Shown: positions 23,356 through 31,997, counted from the stretch's first letter. The stretch is DNA of 64,000 nt from Streptomyces sp. NBC_00353 (GCF_036108815.1 NZ_CP107985.1:4898001-4962000), one strand, 5' to 3'. The notes: generated by a model from the sequence alone, not told the origin. Made by a program: numbers and translations.

Positions 23356-24320
23356 TCAAGTCCGAGTACTTCTTCTGGCTGGTCGGCGCGGTGTTCCTCG
23401 TCATGGCCGCGCAGATGGTCATGGACCGCAGCAACCCCAAGCGCTTCGGTTCGGCCGGCTTCTGGGGTCTGCTGGGCGCCGCGTTCTTCTACTCCACCGG
23501 AGTCGTCGACAAGTCCCTCCCCGCCGAACCGCTGGGTGTCGCCGTCCTGATCCTGATCGTCCTGGGCGGCTGCGGTCTCACCGGCAAGGGCGCATCACAC
23601 ACTCCTTCCCGCGAGAAGCGCGCAGCCTCGGCCGCCCGCCTCGGCAACAAGCTGTTCCTTCCGGCTCTCACCATCCCCGTCGTCGCGATGGTCTGCGCGA
23701 CGCTCGTGAAGAACTGGAAGATCGGTGGCGAACCGGTCCTGGAGCCGGGGTACGAGACCATCCTGGGTCTCGGCGTCGGCGCCATCGCCGCGCTGATCGT
23801 AGGCATGGTGCTGTTGCGCGAGCGGAGGATCTCCGTACCGCTGCACTCCGGTCGCAACATGCTGGAATCGATGGGCTGGGCGCTGATCCTGCCTCAGCTG
23901 CTCGCAGTCCTCGGCTCGATCTTCCAGTCCGCCGGTGTCGGTGAGCAGGTCGGAAGGATCAGTGAGGCGGTGCTGCCGGACGGTCAGAAGTTCGTGGCCG
24001 TGGCCGTCTACTGCTGCGGCATGGCGCTGTTCACCATCGTCATGGGCAATGCCTTCGCCGCGTTCCCGGTGATGACCGCCGCGATCGGCTGGCCCGTCCT
24101 CATCGAGCAGATGAACGGCAACGCGCCCGCGATCCTCGCGATCGGCATGCTCTGCGGCTTCTGCGGCACCCTCGTCACCCCGATGGCCGCCAACTTCAAC
24201 CTGGTTCCCGCCGCTCTGCTCGAACTCAAGGACCAGTACGGCCCGATCAAGGCCCAACTCCCCACGGCGGCGGCCCTGCTGGTCTGCAACGTCGCGATCA
24301 TGGCCCTCTTCGCCTTCTGA
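23352..24320 (+). CDS. DUF979 membrane protein, partner of DUF969
   Basis: A 322-residue integral membrane protein with eight or nine hydrophobic segments. It opens IKSEYFFWLVGAVFLVMAAQMV, then has NPKRFGSAGFWGLLGAAFFYS, GNKLFLPALTIPVVAMV, an inner GNAFAAFPVMTAAIGWPVLI with helix-breaking Gly/Pro, and FCGTLVTPMAANFN near the end. The last two resemble re-entrant segments of secondary transporters. GTG 23352 overlaps the DUF969 stop, so the two are coupled and probably form one carrier. The operon context suggests 5-oxoproline as cargo; that is inference, not a known family function. Confidence 0.87.
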   Translation: MIKSEYFFWLVGAVFLVMAAQMVMDRSNPKRFGSAGFWGLLGAAFFYSTGVVDKSLPAEPLGVAVLILIVLGGCGLTGKGASHTPSREKRAASAARLGNKLFLPALTIPVVAMVCATLVKNWKIGGEPVLEPGYETILGLGVGAIAALIVGMVLLRERRISVPLHSGRNMLESMGWALILPQLLAVLGSIFQSAGVGEQVGRISEAVLPDGQKFVAVAVYCCGMALFTIVMGNAFAAFPVMTAAIGWPVLIEQMNGNAPAILAIGMLCGFCGTLVTPMAANFNLVPAALLELKDQYGPIKAQLPTAAALLVCNVAIMALFAF

Positions 24321-24413
24321 CCCGGACCGCCCCTGACCCCAGCCGCCCCTGACCCCCCGGCCCGAGCCGCCCCTTGACCCGAGCCGCTCGCCCACCCCCT
24401 TGGAGTGACCCCG

Positions 24414-25442
24414 ATGTCCCCCGCGCTCCCTGCCGCGTACGCCGTCCCCTTCACGGAACTGGCCCTCGCCAACGTCGTACGCGAGTACCCCAACGCCCCT
24501 GCCCACCTGTACGCCGGCCCCGAGGAACTGGTCGCGCCCCGCACCCTGCACCCCGCCTTCTACGGGGGGTACGACTGGCATTCCACCGTGCACATGCACT
24601 GGCTGCTCGTCCGCCTGCTGCGCCGCTTCTCCGCCACCGGCGACCTCCCGGCCACGGTCACCACCCGTGTCCACGAGGTACTGAACTCCCACCTCACCCC
24701 GGAGAACCTCGCCGTCGAGGCGGCGTACCTCCGCAAGCGCCCGCACTTCGAACGCCCCTACGGCTGGGCGTGGCTGGTGGCGCTGGCAGCGGAGTGCCGC
24801 GCGCTCGCCACCCCCGAGGGCGACCGCTGGGCCGACGCTCTCGCCCCCGCCGTGGAGACGGTCGGTGAACTCCTCACCGCTTGGCTGCCCAAGGCGACGT
24901 ACCCGATCAGGCACGGAATCCACCCCAACAGCGCCTTCGGCCTGGGCATGGTTCTGGACGCGGGCGAGCGCGCCGGTCTGTCCCGCCCGGTGCTCGACGC
25001 GGTGGCGGAACGGCTGCGCACCTGGTTCGCCGAGGACCACGACGCCCCCGCCCACTGGGAGCCGTCCGGGCAGGACTTCCTCTCCCCCGCCCTGACCGAG
25101 GCGGACGCGATGCGCCGGGTGCTGCCCGTCGCGGAGTTCCGGACCTGGCTGGCCGGGTTCCTGCCCGGGCTGACGGACTCTCCGCTGCTCACCCCGCCCG
25201 TGGTCTCCGACCACTCGGACCCGCAGATCGGCCACCTCCTGGGCCTCACCATGAGCCGGGCAGCGGCCCTCCGTACGATCGCCGACGCGCTGGGCGAGGG
25301 CCCCGCCCACACCGCTCTGACCGCTTCGGCCGAGGCTCATCTCGCCGTCGGCCTGCCGTCGGTCTCCTCCGGTGACTTCAGCACGGACCACTGGCTGGCC
25401 ACCTTCGCCGCACTGGCCCTGGACACCCCGCCCGGCCACTGA
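24414..25442 (+). CDS. DUF2891 protein of the 5-oxoproline module
   Basis: A 342-residue soluble protein with no signal peptide. It matches DUF2891 by HPAFYGGYDWHSTVHMHWLLVRLLRR near residues 43-68, ERPYGWAWLVAL near residue 115 and PIRHGIHPNSAFGL near residue 160. The repeated Tyr/Trp/His blocks at helix ends look like an alpha/alpha-barrel active site of the kind seen in glycosidases and lyases, but no catalytic assignment can be made. It follows DUF979 after 93 bases of Pro-codon-like repeats, and a strong terminator follows it, so it ends the transcription unit. A processing enzyme for the imported compound is a guess. Confidence 0.85.
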   Translation: MSPALPAAYAVPFTELALANVVREYPNAPAHLYAGPEELVAPRTLHPAFYGGYDWHSTVHMHWLLVRLLRRFSATGDLPATVTTRVHEVLNSHLTPENLAVEAAYLRKRPHFERPYGWAWLVALAAECRALATPEGDRWADALAPAVETVGELLTAWLPKATYPIRHGIHPNSAFGLGMVLDAGERAGLSRPVLDAVAERLRTWFAEDHDAPAHWEPSGQDFLSPALTEADAMRRVLPVAEFRTWLAGFLPGLTDSPLLTPPVVSDHSDPQIGHLLGLTMSRAAALRTIADALGEGPAHTALTASAEAHLAVGLPSVSSGDFSTDHWLATFAALALDTPPGH

Positions 25443-25464
25443 CCGGTCCGGCACACCGCACAAC

Positions 25465-25497
25465 GACCGGGGCGGCCCTCGACGGGCCGCCCCGGTC
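25465..25497 (+). terminator. Terminator after the DUF2891 gene
   Basis: GACCGGGGCGGCCC and GGGCCGCCCCGGTC form a perfect 14-base stem with a 5-base loop, 23 bases after the stop. Confidence 0.92.
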
Positions 25498-25549
25498 CCG
25501 GCGACGCGGCCCGGTCCTCCGGCGGCCGGCCGGCCCTTAGGGTCGTCCC

Positions 25550-26263
25550 ATGACCGACAGCTCGCGCGAAAGCAGTGCCTCCGCGGCCGCCCACGAGGCG
25601 GGCAGCGTCCACGAGGCGGGAACTGCCGCCGACGTCCTCCGTGGCCGCTGGCACGCGGCCCTCGTCGCCGTCCGGGGCGGCGCCCCCACTCCCGATCCGC
25701 GCCCCTACGCCGACAACTTCCTTGCCCGTTGGGCCGAACCGCAGCGCCGCTACCACACCACGGCCCATCTGACGGCGGTCCTCGACCGCATCGACACACT
25801 GGCCGGCCACGCCGCCGACCCGGACGCCGTCCGCCTCGCCGCGTGGTTCCACGACGCGGTGTACCGCCCGGACCGCTCCGAGAACGAGGAGCGCAGCGCC
25901 GCTCTGGCCGAGCGCGCCCTGCCCGAGGCCGGTGTCCCGGACGACATCACCGCCGAAGTGGCGCGACTGGTCCGGCTCACCGTCACTCACGACCCGGCGG
26001 CCGGCGACACCAACGGCGAGGTGCTGTGCGACGCGGATCTGGCGATCCTGGCGGCCGCCCCCAAGGAGTACGCGGAGTACGCGGCGCAGGTACGGGAGGA
26101 GTACGGCTTCGTCCCCGACGACGCGTTCCGGGACGGCCGGGCAGCCGTACTGCGTCAGCTGCTGGGGCTGCCGAGGCTGTTCCGTACGCCGCACGGGATC
26201 GCGGAGTGGGAGCCGCGTGCCCGGCAGAACCTGCTCACGGAGCTCGAGCTGCTCACCCGTTGA
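25550..26263 (+). CDS. HD-domain metal-dependent phosphohydrolase-like protein
   Basis: A 237-residue protein of the predicted HD-superfamily hydrolase group. Metal ligands are visible in RRYHTTAHL (about residue 70), WFHDAVYRPDRSENEERSA (HD pair near residue 104) and CDADLAILAA (Asp near residue 160). The first 25 residues are Ser/Ala/Glu-rich and probably disordered. The N-E-E-x-S-A block after the HD pair is typical of this family, whose substrate is unknown. TAGGGT at 25538-25543 lies six bases before ATG, so the transcript is likely leaderless. Confidence 0.85.
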   Translation: MTDSSRESSASAAAHEAGSVHEAGTAADVLRGRWHAALVAVRGGAPTPDPRPYADNFLARWAEPQRRYHTTAHLTAVLDRIDTLAGHAADPDAVRLAAWFHDAVYRPDRSENEERSAALAERALPEAGVPDDITAEVARLVRLTVTHDPAAGDTNGEVLCDADLAILAAAPKEYAEYAAQVREEYGFVPDDAFRDGRAAVLRQLLGLPRLFRTPHGIAEWEPRARQNLLTELELLTR

Positions 26264-26325
26264 GACAGTCGGCACGATCCGCCGATACGGGAATGTAACG
26301 GACTGCATCGTCGTTGGCACCTGTC

Positions 26326-27585
26326 ATGCCCGACTCTGCCGTTCGTCATCGCACCCGTATGCCCTTGGCCGTATACATTTTGGGGCTCTCGGTTTTCGCC
26401 CTGGGTACGAGCGAGTTCATGCTCTCCGGGCTGCTGCCGCCGATCGCCGACGACATGAATGTGTCCATCCCCCGGGCCGGGCTCCTGATATCCGCCTTCG
26501 CCATCGGCATGGTGATCGGTGCACCCCTGCTCGCCGTGGCCACGCTCCGGCTGCCGCGCCGGACCACCCTGATCACACTGATCTCGGTCTTCGGCCTCGG
26601 GCAGGTCGCGGGTGCGCTTGCTCCGACGTACGAGGTGCTCTTCGCGTCCCGTGTGGTGAGCGCCTTCGCGTGCGCCGGGTTCTGGGCCGTCGGTGCGGCG
26701 GTCGCCATCGCGATGGTGCCGGTGAACGCGCGGGCCAGAGCGATGGCCGTGATGATCGGCGGGCTGTCGATCGCGAACGTCCTCGGCGTACCGCTGGGGG
26801 CGTTCCTCGGTGAGAACCTCGGCTGGCGGTCGGCGTTCTGGGCGGTCGGTGCGGCGTCGGCGGTGGCTCTGGCCGGTGTGGCGACGCTGATCCCACGCAT
26901 CCCGCTCCCTGCGGAGAAGCCGCAGCTCAAGCGGGAGATGTCCATCTACCGTGACCGTCAGGTGTGGCTGTCGATCATGGTCACGGCGCTGGCGGCGGGC
27001 GGGGTCTTCTGCGCGTTCAGCTATCTCGCGCCGCTGCTGACGGATGTCGCCGGGCTGGACTCGGGCTGGGTGCCGACGGTGCTCGCGCTGTTCGGGGTCG
27101 GTGCGCTGATCGGCACGACGATCGGCGGCCGGGTCGCGGACGCGCACCTCTTCGGGGTGCTGATGAGCGGCATCGCGGCGTCGACGGTCTTCCTGGTCGC
27201 GCTGGCGCTGTTCGCCTCGAACCAGGTCGCCGCGGTCGGGCTCGCGTTCCTGCTGGGCCTGTCGGCGTTCTACACGGCCCCGGCACTGAACGCCCGGATG
27301 TTCAACATCGCGGGCGCGGCCCCGACCCTGGCGGGTGCGACGACGACTGCCGCGTTCAATCTGGGCAACACGGGCGGCCCCTGGCTGGGCGGCACGGTGA
27401 TCGACGCGGACTTCGGGTTCGCGGCGACGGCCTGGGCGGGCGCGGCGATGACGGTGCTGGCGCTGGTGGGGGTGGTGTGCTCACTGCGGCTGCAGGGCGG
27501 GGGCAGGTCGCGCCGGGTGACCGGTTCGCCCGCGGCGGCGGCTTCGCCGGAGGCGTCCGTGGAAGCGCCTGCCCCGGCGGTGTGA
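26326..27585 (+). CDS. MFS drug exporter of the Cmx/CmrA (chloramphenicol efflux) type
   Basis: A 419-residue transporter with twelve predicted membrane helices. It shows MPLAVYILGLSVFALGTSEFMLSGLLPPIA at the N-terminus, the loop-2/3 region APLLAVATLRLPRRTT and the GTSEFM motif shared by AraJ-like proton-driven exporters and by the Cmx/CmrA/CmlR group. The C-terminal 35 residues are an Ala/Pro/Ser-rich tail. It should expel chloramphenicol-like or other small molecules from the cytoplasm. No clear ribosome site precedes ATG 26326; a TTG at 26314 and ATG 26359 are alternatives. No regulator gene is adjacent. Confidence 0.85.
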   Translation: MPDSAVRHRTRMPLAVYILGLSVFALGTSEFMLSGLLPPIADDMNVSIPRAGLLISAFAIGMVIGAPLLAVATLRLPRRTTLITLISVFGLGQVAGALAPTYEVLFASRVVSAFACAGFWAVGAAVAIAMVPVNARARAMAVMIGGLSIANVLGVPLGAFLGENLGWRSAFWAVGAASAVALAGVATLIPRIPLPAEKPQLKREMSIYRDRQVWLSIMVTALAAGGVFCAFSYLAPLLTDVAGLDSGWVPTVLALFGVGALIGTTIGGRVADAHLFGVLMSGIAASTVFLVALALFASNQVAAVGLAFLLGLSAFYTAPALNARMFNIAGAAPTLAGATTTAAFNLGNTGGPWLGGTVIDADFGFAATAWAGAAMTVLALVGVVCSLRLQGGGRSRRVTGSPAAAASPEASVEAPAPAV

Positions 27586-27613
27586 CCCCGGCGGCCGCGT
27601 CGGCCGCATCCGT

Positions 27614-27889
27614 TCAGCTGCCGGGAACCGGGCGTCCCTTGGGGCGTCGCAGCCCCGCGTCCGTCAGCCGGCGCACCAGTTCCTTGGAGCCGATCTCGCG
27701 GGCCCCGGCCCGCACCGCGTCCGCGTACCGGGTCTCCGGTACGTCGTAGTGGTCGCGCTCGAAGGCCTTCGGCGGGCAGCCGATCGAGGCGGCGAAGGCG
27801 TGCAGCTCCTCGAACGAGACATCGCTCACCAGGTGCGACCAGAGGCGTCCGTGACCCGGCCAGTCCGGCGGGTCGATATAGACCGTCAC
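27614..27889 (-). CDS. DUF4031 protein
   Basis: A 91-residue protein matching DUF4031. It starts TVYIDPPDWPGHGRLWSHLVSD, has FAASIGCPPKAFERDHYDVPE in the middle and ends with a helical GSKELVRRLTDAGLRR. The family is small, conserved in actinobacteria and of unknown function; the fixed Asp/His/Tyr positions look enzymatic. GTG 27889 overlaps the stop of the upstream gene (GTGA), so the two are co-translated. Confidence 0.88.
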   Translation of the reverse strand: MTVYIDPPDWPGHGRLWSHLVSDVSFEELHAFAASIGCPPKAFERDHYDVPETRYADAVRAGAREIGSKELVRRLTDAGLRRPKGRPVPGS

Positions 27890-28254
27890 CGGCGCAGCAC
27901 CCCGCTCAGCGCGCCGACGCGCGCCACCATCACGGTCGCCTTGGTGCATACCCAGCGCGGGTCCGGCCCCAGTTCGGGTTCGACGTCGAGGGCGTGCGGG
28001 TCGCCGGCGTCGCAGACCGGGCAGACCGGCCACCGGCCGTAACGCTCCAGCAGCGCGTCCTGGACGTCCTGGGCGACCAGGCCGACCAGGTACTCCACGC
28101 CGTCCGGCCACTGTTCGACCCACCAGCGCCGGTGCGTCACCGCGTCCTCGACGAGGGAGACGATTTCGGCCTCGGCGACGTCGCCGGCTGCGAGATCGGC
28201 CATCACCAGCGCGCGGGCGGTATGCAGCGCCTGCTCCAGGCGGTTCAACTCCAT
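27886..28254 (-). CDS. Hypothetical protein with a CxxC pair, DUF4031 partner
   Basis: A 122-residue soluble protein. The first about 75 residues are acidic and helical (MELNRLEQALHTARALVMADLAAGD...). Then comes WPVCPVCDAGDPHALDVEPELGPDPRWVCTK, three Cys and a His that could bind zinc. It may be a small zinc-knuckle protein. I do not recognise the family. Its stop overlaps the DUF4031 start, and it is divergent from murR. Confidence 0.75.
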   Translation of the reverse strand: MELNRLEQALHTARALVMADLAAGDVAEAEIVSLVEDAVTHRRWWVEQWPDGVEYLVGLVAQDVQDALLERYGRWPVCPVCDAGDPHALDVEPELGPDPRWVCTKATVMVARVGALSGVLRR

Positions 28255-28353
28255 GGAGTCATTCTCACCCCGCATCCAACCGGCCTTCGCCGTAGGACGG
28301 CCTCCGTCACAGACAGATTCTCGGTACCGCCAGAGGTCGGGACCAAAGAGGGG

Positions 28354-28382
28354 TTGACGGGTCGCAGGGTTGAAAATATCTT
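28354..28382 (+). promoter_or_regulatory. murR promoter
   Basis: TTGACG (28354-28359), a 17-base spacer and TATCTT (28377-28382) form a good promoter. The predicted start of transcription falls on the murR GTG at 28389, so the mRNA is probably leaderless. Confidence 0.7.
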
Positions 28383-28386
28383 TCAA
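28370..28386. promoter_or_regulatory. Palindromic operator overlapping the murR -10 region
   Basis: TTGAAA-ATATC-TTTCAA is a perfect 6-base inverted repeat that covers the -10 element. It probably binds MurR itself. A related element, CTGAAGGAAAGTTTCAG at 28401-28417, lies just inside the coding region and could be a second site. Confidence 0.65.
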
Positions 28387-28388
28387 AT

Positions 28389-29309
28389 GTGACCAATGAC
28401 CTGAAGGAAAGTTTCAGCGGTGATTCTCCGCCCGCACCGGCCGCCCTCGCGGCCAAGGTGCGGACGCTCGCGCCGTCCATGACCCGCTCCATGCAGCGGG
28501 TCGCCGAAGCCGTCGCCGGTGACCCCGCCGGCTGCGCCGCCCTGACGGTCACCGGTCTCGCCGAGCTCACCGGCACCAGCGAGGCGACCGTGGTCCGCAC
28601 GGCCCGCCTCCTCGGCTACCCCGGCTACCGTGATCTGCGCCTCGCCCTGGCCGGGCTCGCCGCCCACCAGCAGTCCGGCCGCGCCCCCGCTGTCACGGCG
28701 GACATAGCGGTCGACGACCCGATCGCCGATGTGGTCGCCAAGCTCGCCTTCGACGAGCAGCAGACCCTCGCCGACACGGCCGCCGGGCTCGACACGGTAC
28801 AGCTCGGCGCCGCCGTCGCCGCCGCGTCGACCGCCCGCCGGATCGACATCTACGGCGTGGGCGCCTCCTCCCTCGTCGCCCAGGACCTGGGGCAGAAGCT
28901 GCTCCGGATCGGCCTGATCGCGCACGCCCACATGGACCCGCACCTGGCTGTGACCAACGCCGTGCAGCTCCGCTCCGGCGATGTGGCGATCGCGATCACC
29001 CACTCCGGCTCCACGGTCGATGTGATCGAACCGCTCCGGGTGGCCTTCGACCAGGGGGCGACGACGATCGCGATCACCGGCCGCCCCGACGGCCCGGTGA
29101 CGCAGTACGCGGACCACGTGCTGACGACCTCCACCGCCCGCGAGAGCGAACTGCGCCCTGCCGCGATGTCGAGCCGTACGAGCCAGCTGCTCGTCGTGGA
29201 CTGCCTGTTCATAGGCGTCGCCCAGCGGACGTACGAGACGGCCGCCCCGGCGCTGGCCGCCTCCTACGAGGCGCTCGCCCACCGACACACCCCTCGCAGC
29301 ACCCGCTGA
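28389..29309 (+). CDS. murR: MurR/RpiR-family regulator
   Basis: A 306-residue regulator. An N-terminal RpiR helix-turn-helix (about residues 20-95) has GLAELTGTSEATVVRTARLLGYPGYRDLR. A C-terminal SIS sugar-phosphate domain (about 125-265) has IYGVGASSLVAQDLGQKLLRIG and ITHSGSTVDVIEPL, which binds phosphosugars. It precedes murQ and a PTS gene, so MurNAc-6-phosphate is the likely effector and derepression the likely mode. The start is GTG with no ribosome site, in line with a leaderless mRNA. murQ follows after 62 bases. Confidence 0.92.
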   Translation: MTNDLKESFSGDSPPAPAALAAKVRTLAPSMTRSMQRVAEAVAGDPAGCAALTVTGLAELTGTSEATVVRTARLLGYPGYRDLRLALAGLAAHQQSGRAPAVTADIAVDDPIADVVAKLAFDEQQTLADTAAGLDTVQLGAAVAAASTARRIDIYGVGASSLVAQDLGQKLLRIGLIAHAHMDPHLAVTNAVQLRSGDVAIAITHSGSTVDVIEPLRVAFDQGATTIAITGRPDGPVTQYADHVLTTSTARESELRPAAMSSRTSQLLVVDCLFIGVAQRTYETAAPALAASYEALAHRHTPRSTR

Positions 29310-29371
29310 CCACAACGCCGTACCCGCTGAACCGCACGAGACACGAGATCGAGAAAGCAGAGCCGCTGTCC

Positions 29372-30349
29372 ATGACCTCCACCACCGACGCCAACGCCGC
29401 GACGCCCGGCCGGGACTCCGAGTACGGGGAGCTGCGCGCCGAGCTCGCCACCCTCACCACCGAGGCGTTCCGGCCCGAGCTCGCCGAGATCGACCGGCTG
29501 GACACGCTGGAGATTGCCCGGATCATGAACGGCGAGGACCGGACCGTCCCGACCGCCGTCGCCGCCCGGCTGCCCGAGATCGCAGCGGCGATCGACGGCA
29601 CGGCCGCCCGCATGGCCCGTGGCGGCCGGCTGATCTACGCGGGCGCGGGCACCCCGGGCCGGCTCGGCATCCTGGACGCCAGCGAGTGCCCGCCCACGTT
29701 CAACACCGACCCGTCCGAGGTCATCGGCCTGATCGCGGGCGGACCGTCCGCGATCATCACGGCCGTCGAGGGCGCCGAGGACAGCAAGGAGCTCGCCGCC
29801 GCCGACCTCGACGCCCTGGACCTCACCCCCGACGACACGGTGGTCGGCATCTCCGCCTCCGGCCGTACGCCGTACGCGATCGGGGCCGTCGAGCACGCCC
29901 GCGCCAAGGGCGCGCTGACCATCGGCCTGTCCTGCAACGCGGACTCGGCGCTCGGCGCCGCGGCCGAGCACCCCGTCGAGATCGTCGTCGGTCCCGAGCT
30001 GCTCACCGGCTCGACCCGGCTGAAGGCCGGTACGGCGCAGAAGCTCGTCCTCAACATGCTGTCCACGATCACGATGATCCGACTCGGCAAGACGTACGGA
30101 AACCTGATGGTCGACGTCCGCGCCTCCAACGAGAAGCTGCGCGCCCGCTCCCGCCGGATCGTCGCCCTCGCCACCGGCGCCTCCGACGAGGAGATCGAGG
30201 CCGCGCTCGCCGCCACCGACGGCGAGGTGAAGAACGCGATCCTCACCATCCTCGGCCAGGTCGACGGTCCCACCGCCGCCACACTCCTGTCCGCGTCCGA
30301 CGGCCACCTCCGTGCCGCCCTCGCGGCTGCACCACGCACCACCACCTGA
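29372..30349 (+). CDS. murQ: N-acetylmuramic acid 6-phosphate etherase MurQ
   Basis: A 325-residue SIS-fold enzyme that splits the lactyl ether of MurNAc-6-phosphate to GlcNAc-6-phosphate and D-lactate during cell-wall recycling. It has the family blocks LDTLEIARIMNGEDRTVPTAVAARLPEI, IYAGAGTPGRLGILDASECPPTF, GISASGRTPYAIGA, and TRLKAGTAQKLVLNMLSTITMIRLGKTYGNLMVDV. Glu in DASECPPTF is the usual catalytic acid. The product GlcNAc-6-phosphate can pass to NagA, encoded at 49.2 kb in this same window. GAGAAAGCAGAG lies before ATG 29372. Confidence 0.97.
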   Translation: MTSTTDANAATPGRDSEYGELRAELATLTTEAFRPELAEIDRLDTLEIARIMNGEDRTVPTAVAARLPEIAAAIDGTAARMARGGRLIYAGAGTPGRLGILDASECPPTFNTDPSEVIGLIAGGPSAIITAVEGAEDSKELAAADLDALDLTPDDTVVGISASGRTPYAIGAVEHARAKGALTIGLSCNADSALGAAAEHPVEIVVGPELLTGSTRLKAGTAQKLVLNMLSTITMIRLGKTYGNLMVDVRASNEKLRARSRRIVALATGASDEEIEAALAATDGEVKNAILTILGQVDGPTAATLLSASDGHLRAALAAAPRTTT

Positions 30350-30402
30350 CCCCATCCGGGGAACCGCTCCGACACCCCCCGCACAGCAAGGCACCACGCA
30401 CC

Positions 30403-31944
30403 ATGGCTACAGAAGACAAGAACCGCGCCACTGCCGCCGCGATCCTTCCGCTCGTCGGTGGCGCCGCGAACGTCAGCTCCGTCGTCCACTGCATGACCCG
30501 GCTCCGGCTGGGCCTGCACGACCGCTCGCTCGTCGACGACGAGGCCCTCAAGGCGCTCCCCGCCGTCATGGGTGTGGTCGAGGACGACACGTACCAGATC
30601 GTCCTCGGCCCGGGCACCGTCGCCCGGGTCACCCCGGAGTTCGAACAGCTGGTGCGGGAGGCCCGCGAAGCCGCCCCCGAACCGGCCACCGCGGCCGAGC
30701 CGGCCACTGCCACCGCCACTCCCACCGCGGCCGAACTCGCCGCCCAGGGCGCCGCGATCAAGGCGGCGCGGAAGGCGAAGAACGCCACCCCGTTCAAGCT
30801 CTTCCTCCGGAAGATCGCGAACATCTTCGTCCCGCTGATCCCGGCCCTCATCGGCTGCGGCATCATCGCGGGTCTCAACGGTCTGCTGAAGAACCTGGGC
30901 TGGCTGACGTCGGTGACGCCGGCGCTCGGCGCAATGGCGTCCGGCTTCATGGCGCTGATCGCCGTCTTCGTCGGCTACAACACGGCGAAGGAGTTCGGCG
31001 GCACGCCGATCCTCGGCGGTGCGGTCGCCGCGATCATCGTCTTCCCCGGCGTCGCGGACATCGAGGCCTTCGGCCAGAAGCTCTCCCCCGGTCAGGGCGG
31101 TGTGCTGGGCGCGCTCGGCGCGGCGGTCCTCGCGGTGTACGTGGAGAAGTGGTGCCGCCGCTGGGTCCCGGAGGCACTGGACGTCCTGGTCACCCCGACG
31201 CTGACGGTGCTGATCTCCGGCCTCGTGACGATCTTCGGCCTGATGTACGTGGCCGGTGAGGTCTCCACCGCGATCGGCGACTTCGCCAACTGGCTGCTGT
31301 CCAACGGCGGTGCGGGCGCGGGTCTGGTCCTCGGCGGCTTCTTCCTCCCCCTGGTCATGCTGGGCCTGCACCAGGCGCTGATCCCGATCCACACCACGCT
31401 GATCGAGCAGCAGGGCTACACGGTCCTCCTCCCGATCCTCGCCATGGCGGGTGCGGGCCAGGTCGGTGCGGCCCTCGCGGTCTACCTCCGTCTCCCCCGC
31501 AACGAGTCGATCCGCAGGACGATCAAGTCGGCTCTCCCCGCCGGTCTGCTCGGCGTGGGCGAGCCCCTGATCTACGGTGTCTCGCTCCCCCTCGGCCGCC
31601 CGTTCATCACGGCGTGCGTGGGCGGTGCGTTCGGCGGGGCGTTCGTCGGCTTCTTCAACCAGCTCGGCAGCGCGGTCGGCTCCACGGCGATCGGCCCGTC
31701 CGGCTGGGCCCTGTTCCCGCTCCTCGACGGCAACCACGGCCTGGGCACGACGATCGCGATCTACGCGGGCGGCCTGCTGGTCGGCTACCTGGCGGGCTTC
31801 GTCGCCACGTACTTCTTCGGCTTCAGCAAGGACCTGCTGGCGGAGTTCAACGTGTCGCAGGAGCCGGCGGTTTCGGCGGTCGCCGCAACCGGCGGCCCGG
31901 CTGCCCCGGTCACCGACCCGGCACCGGAGCCGGCCCGCGCCTGA
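30403..31944 (+). CDS. PTS EIIBC transporter, MurP-like
   Basis: A 513-residue phosphotransferase-system permease. An EIIB domain (residues 1-90) carries the phosphorylated Cys30 in VVHCMTRLRLGL. A Pro/Ala/Thr linker (about 90-115) leads to an EIIC domain with eight to ten hydrophobic segments, including FVPLIPALIGCGIIAGL, GYNTAKEFGGTPILGG and the substrate-loop GLHQALIPIHTTLI and GEPLIYGVSLPLGRPFI. It follows murQ, so MurNAc is the likely sugar, imported as the 6-phosphate. No EIIA domain is fused or adjacent, so a general EIIA (Crr) elsewhere is needed. A strong terminator ends the operon. Confidence 0.93.
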   Translation: MATEDKNRATAAAILPLVGGAANVSSVVHCMTRLRLGLHDRSLVDDEALKALPAVMGVVEDDTYQIVLGPGTVARVTPEFEQLVREAREAAPEPATAAEPATATATPTAAELAAQGAAIKAARKAKNATPFKLFLRKIANIFVPLIPALIGCGIIAGLNGLLKNLGWLTSVTPALGAMASGFMALIAVFVGYNTAKEFGGTPILGGAVAAIIVFPGVADIEAFGQKLSPGQGGVLGALGAAVLAVYVEKWCRRWVPEALDVLVTPTLTVLISGLVTIFGLMYVAGEVSTAIGDFANWLLSNGGAGAGLVLGGFFLPLVMLGLHQALIPIHTTLIEQQGYTVLLPILAMAGAGQVGAALAVYLRLPRNESIRRTIKSALPAGLLGVGEPLIYGVSLPLGRPFITACVGGAFGGAFVGFFNQLGSAVGSTAIGPSGWALFPLLDGNHGLGTTIAIYAGGLLVGYLAGFVATYFFGFSKDLLAEFNVSQEPAVSAVAATGGPAAPVTDPAPEPARA

Positions 31945-31956
31945 TCCCGTGACGCA

Positions 31957-31992
31957 ACGGAGGGCGGCACCCGCACGGGTGCCGCCCTCCGT
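31957..31992. terminator. Terminator of the mur operon
   Basis: ACGGAGGGCGGCACCC and GGGTGCCGCCCTCCGT form a perfect 16-base stem with a GCAC tetraloop, directly after the PTS gene and before a convergent small gene, so it can work in both directions. Confidence 0.95.
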
Positions 31993-31997
31993 GTGTC

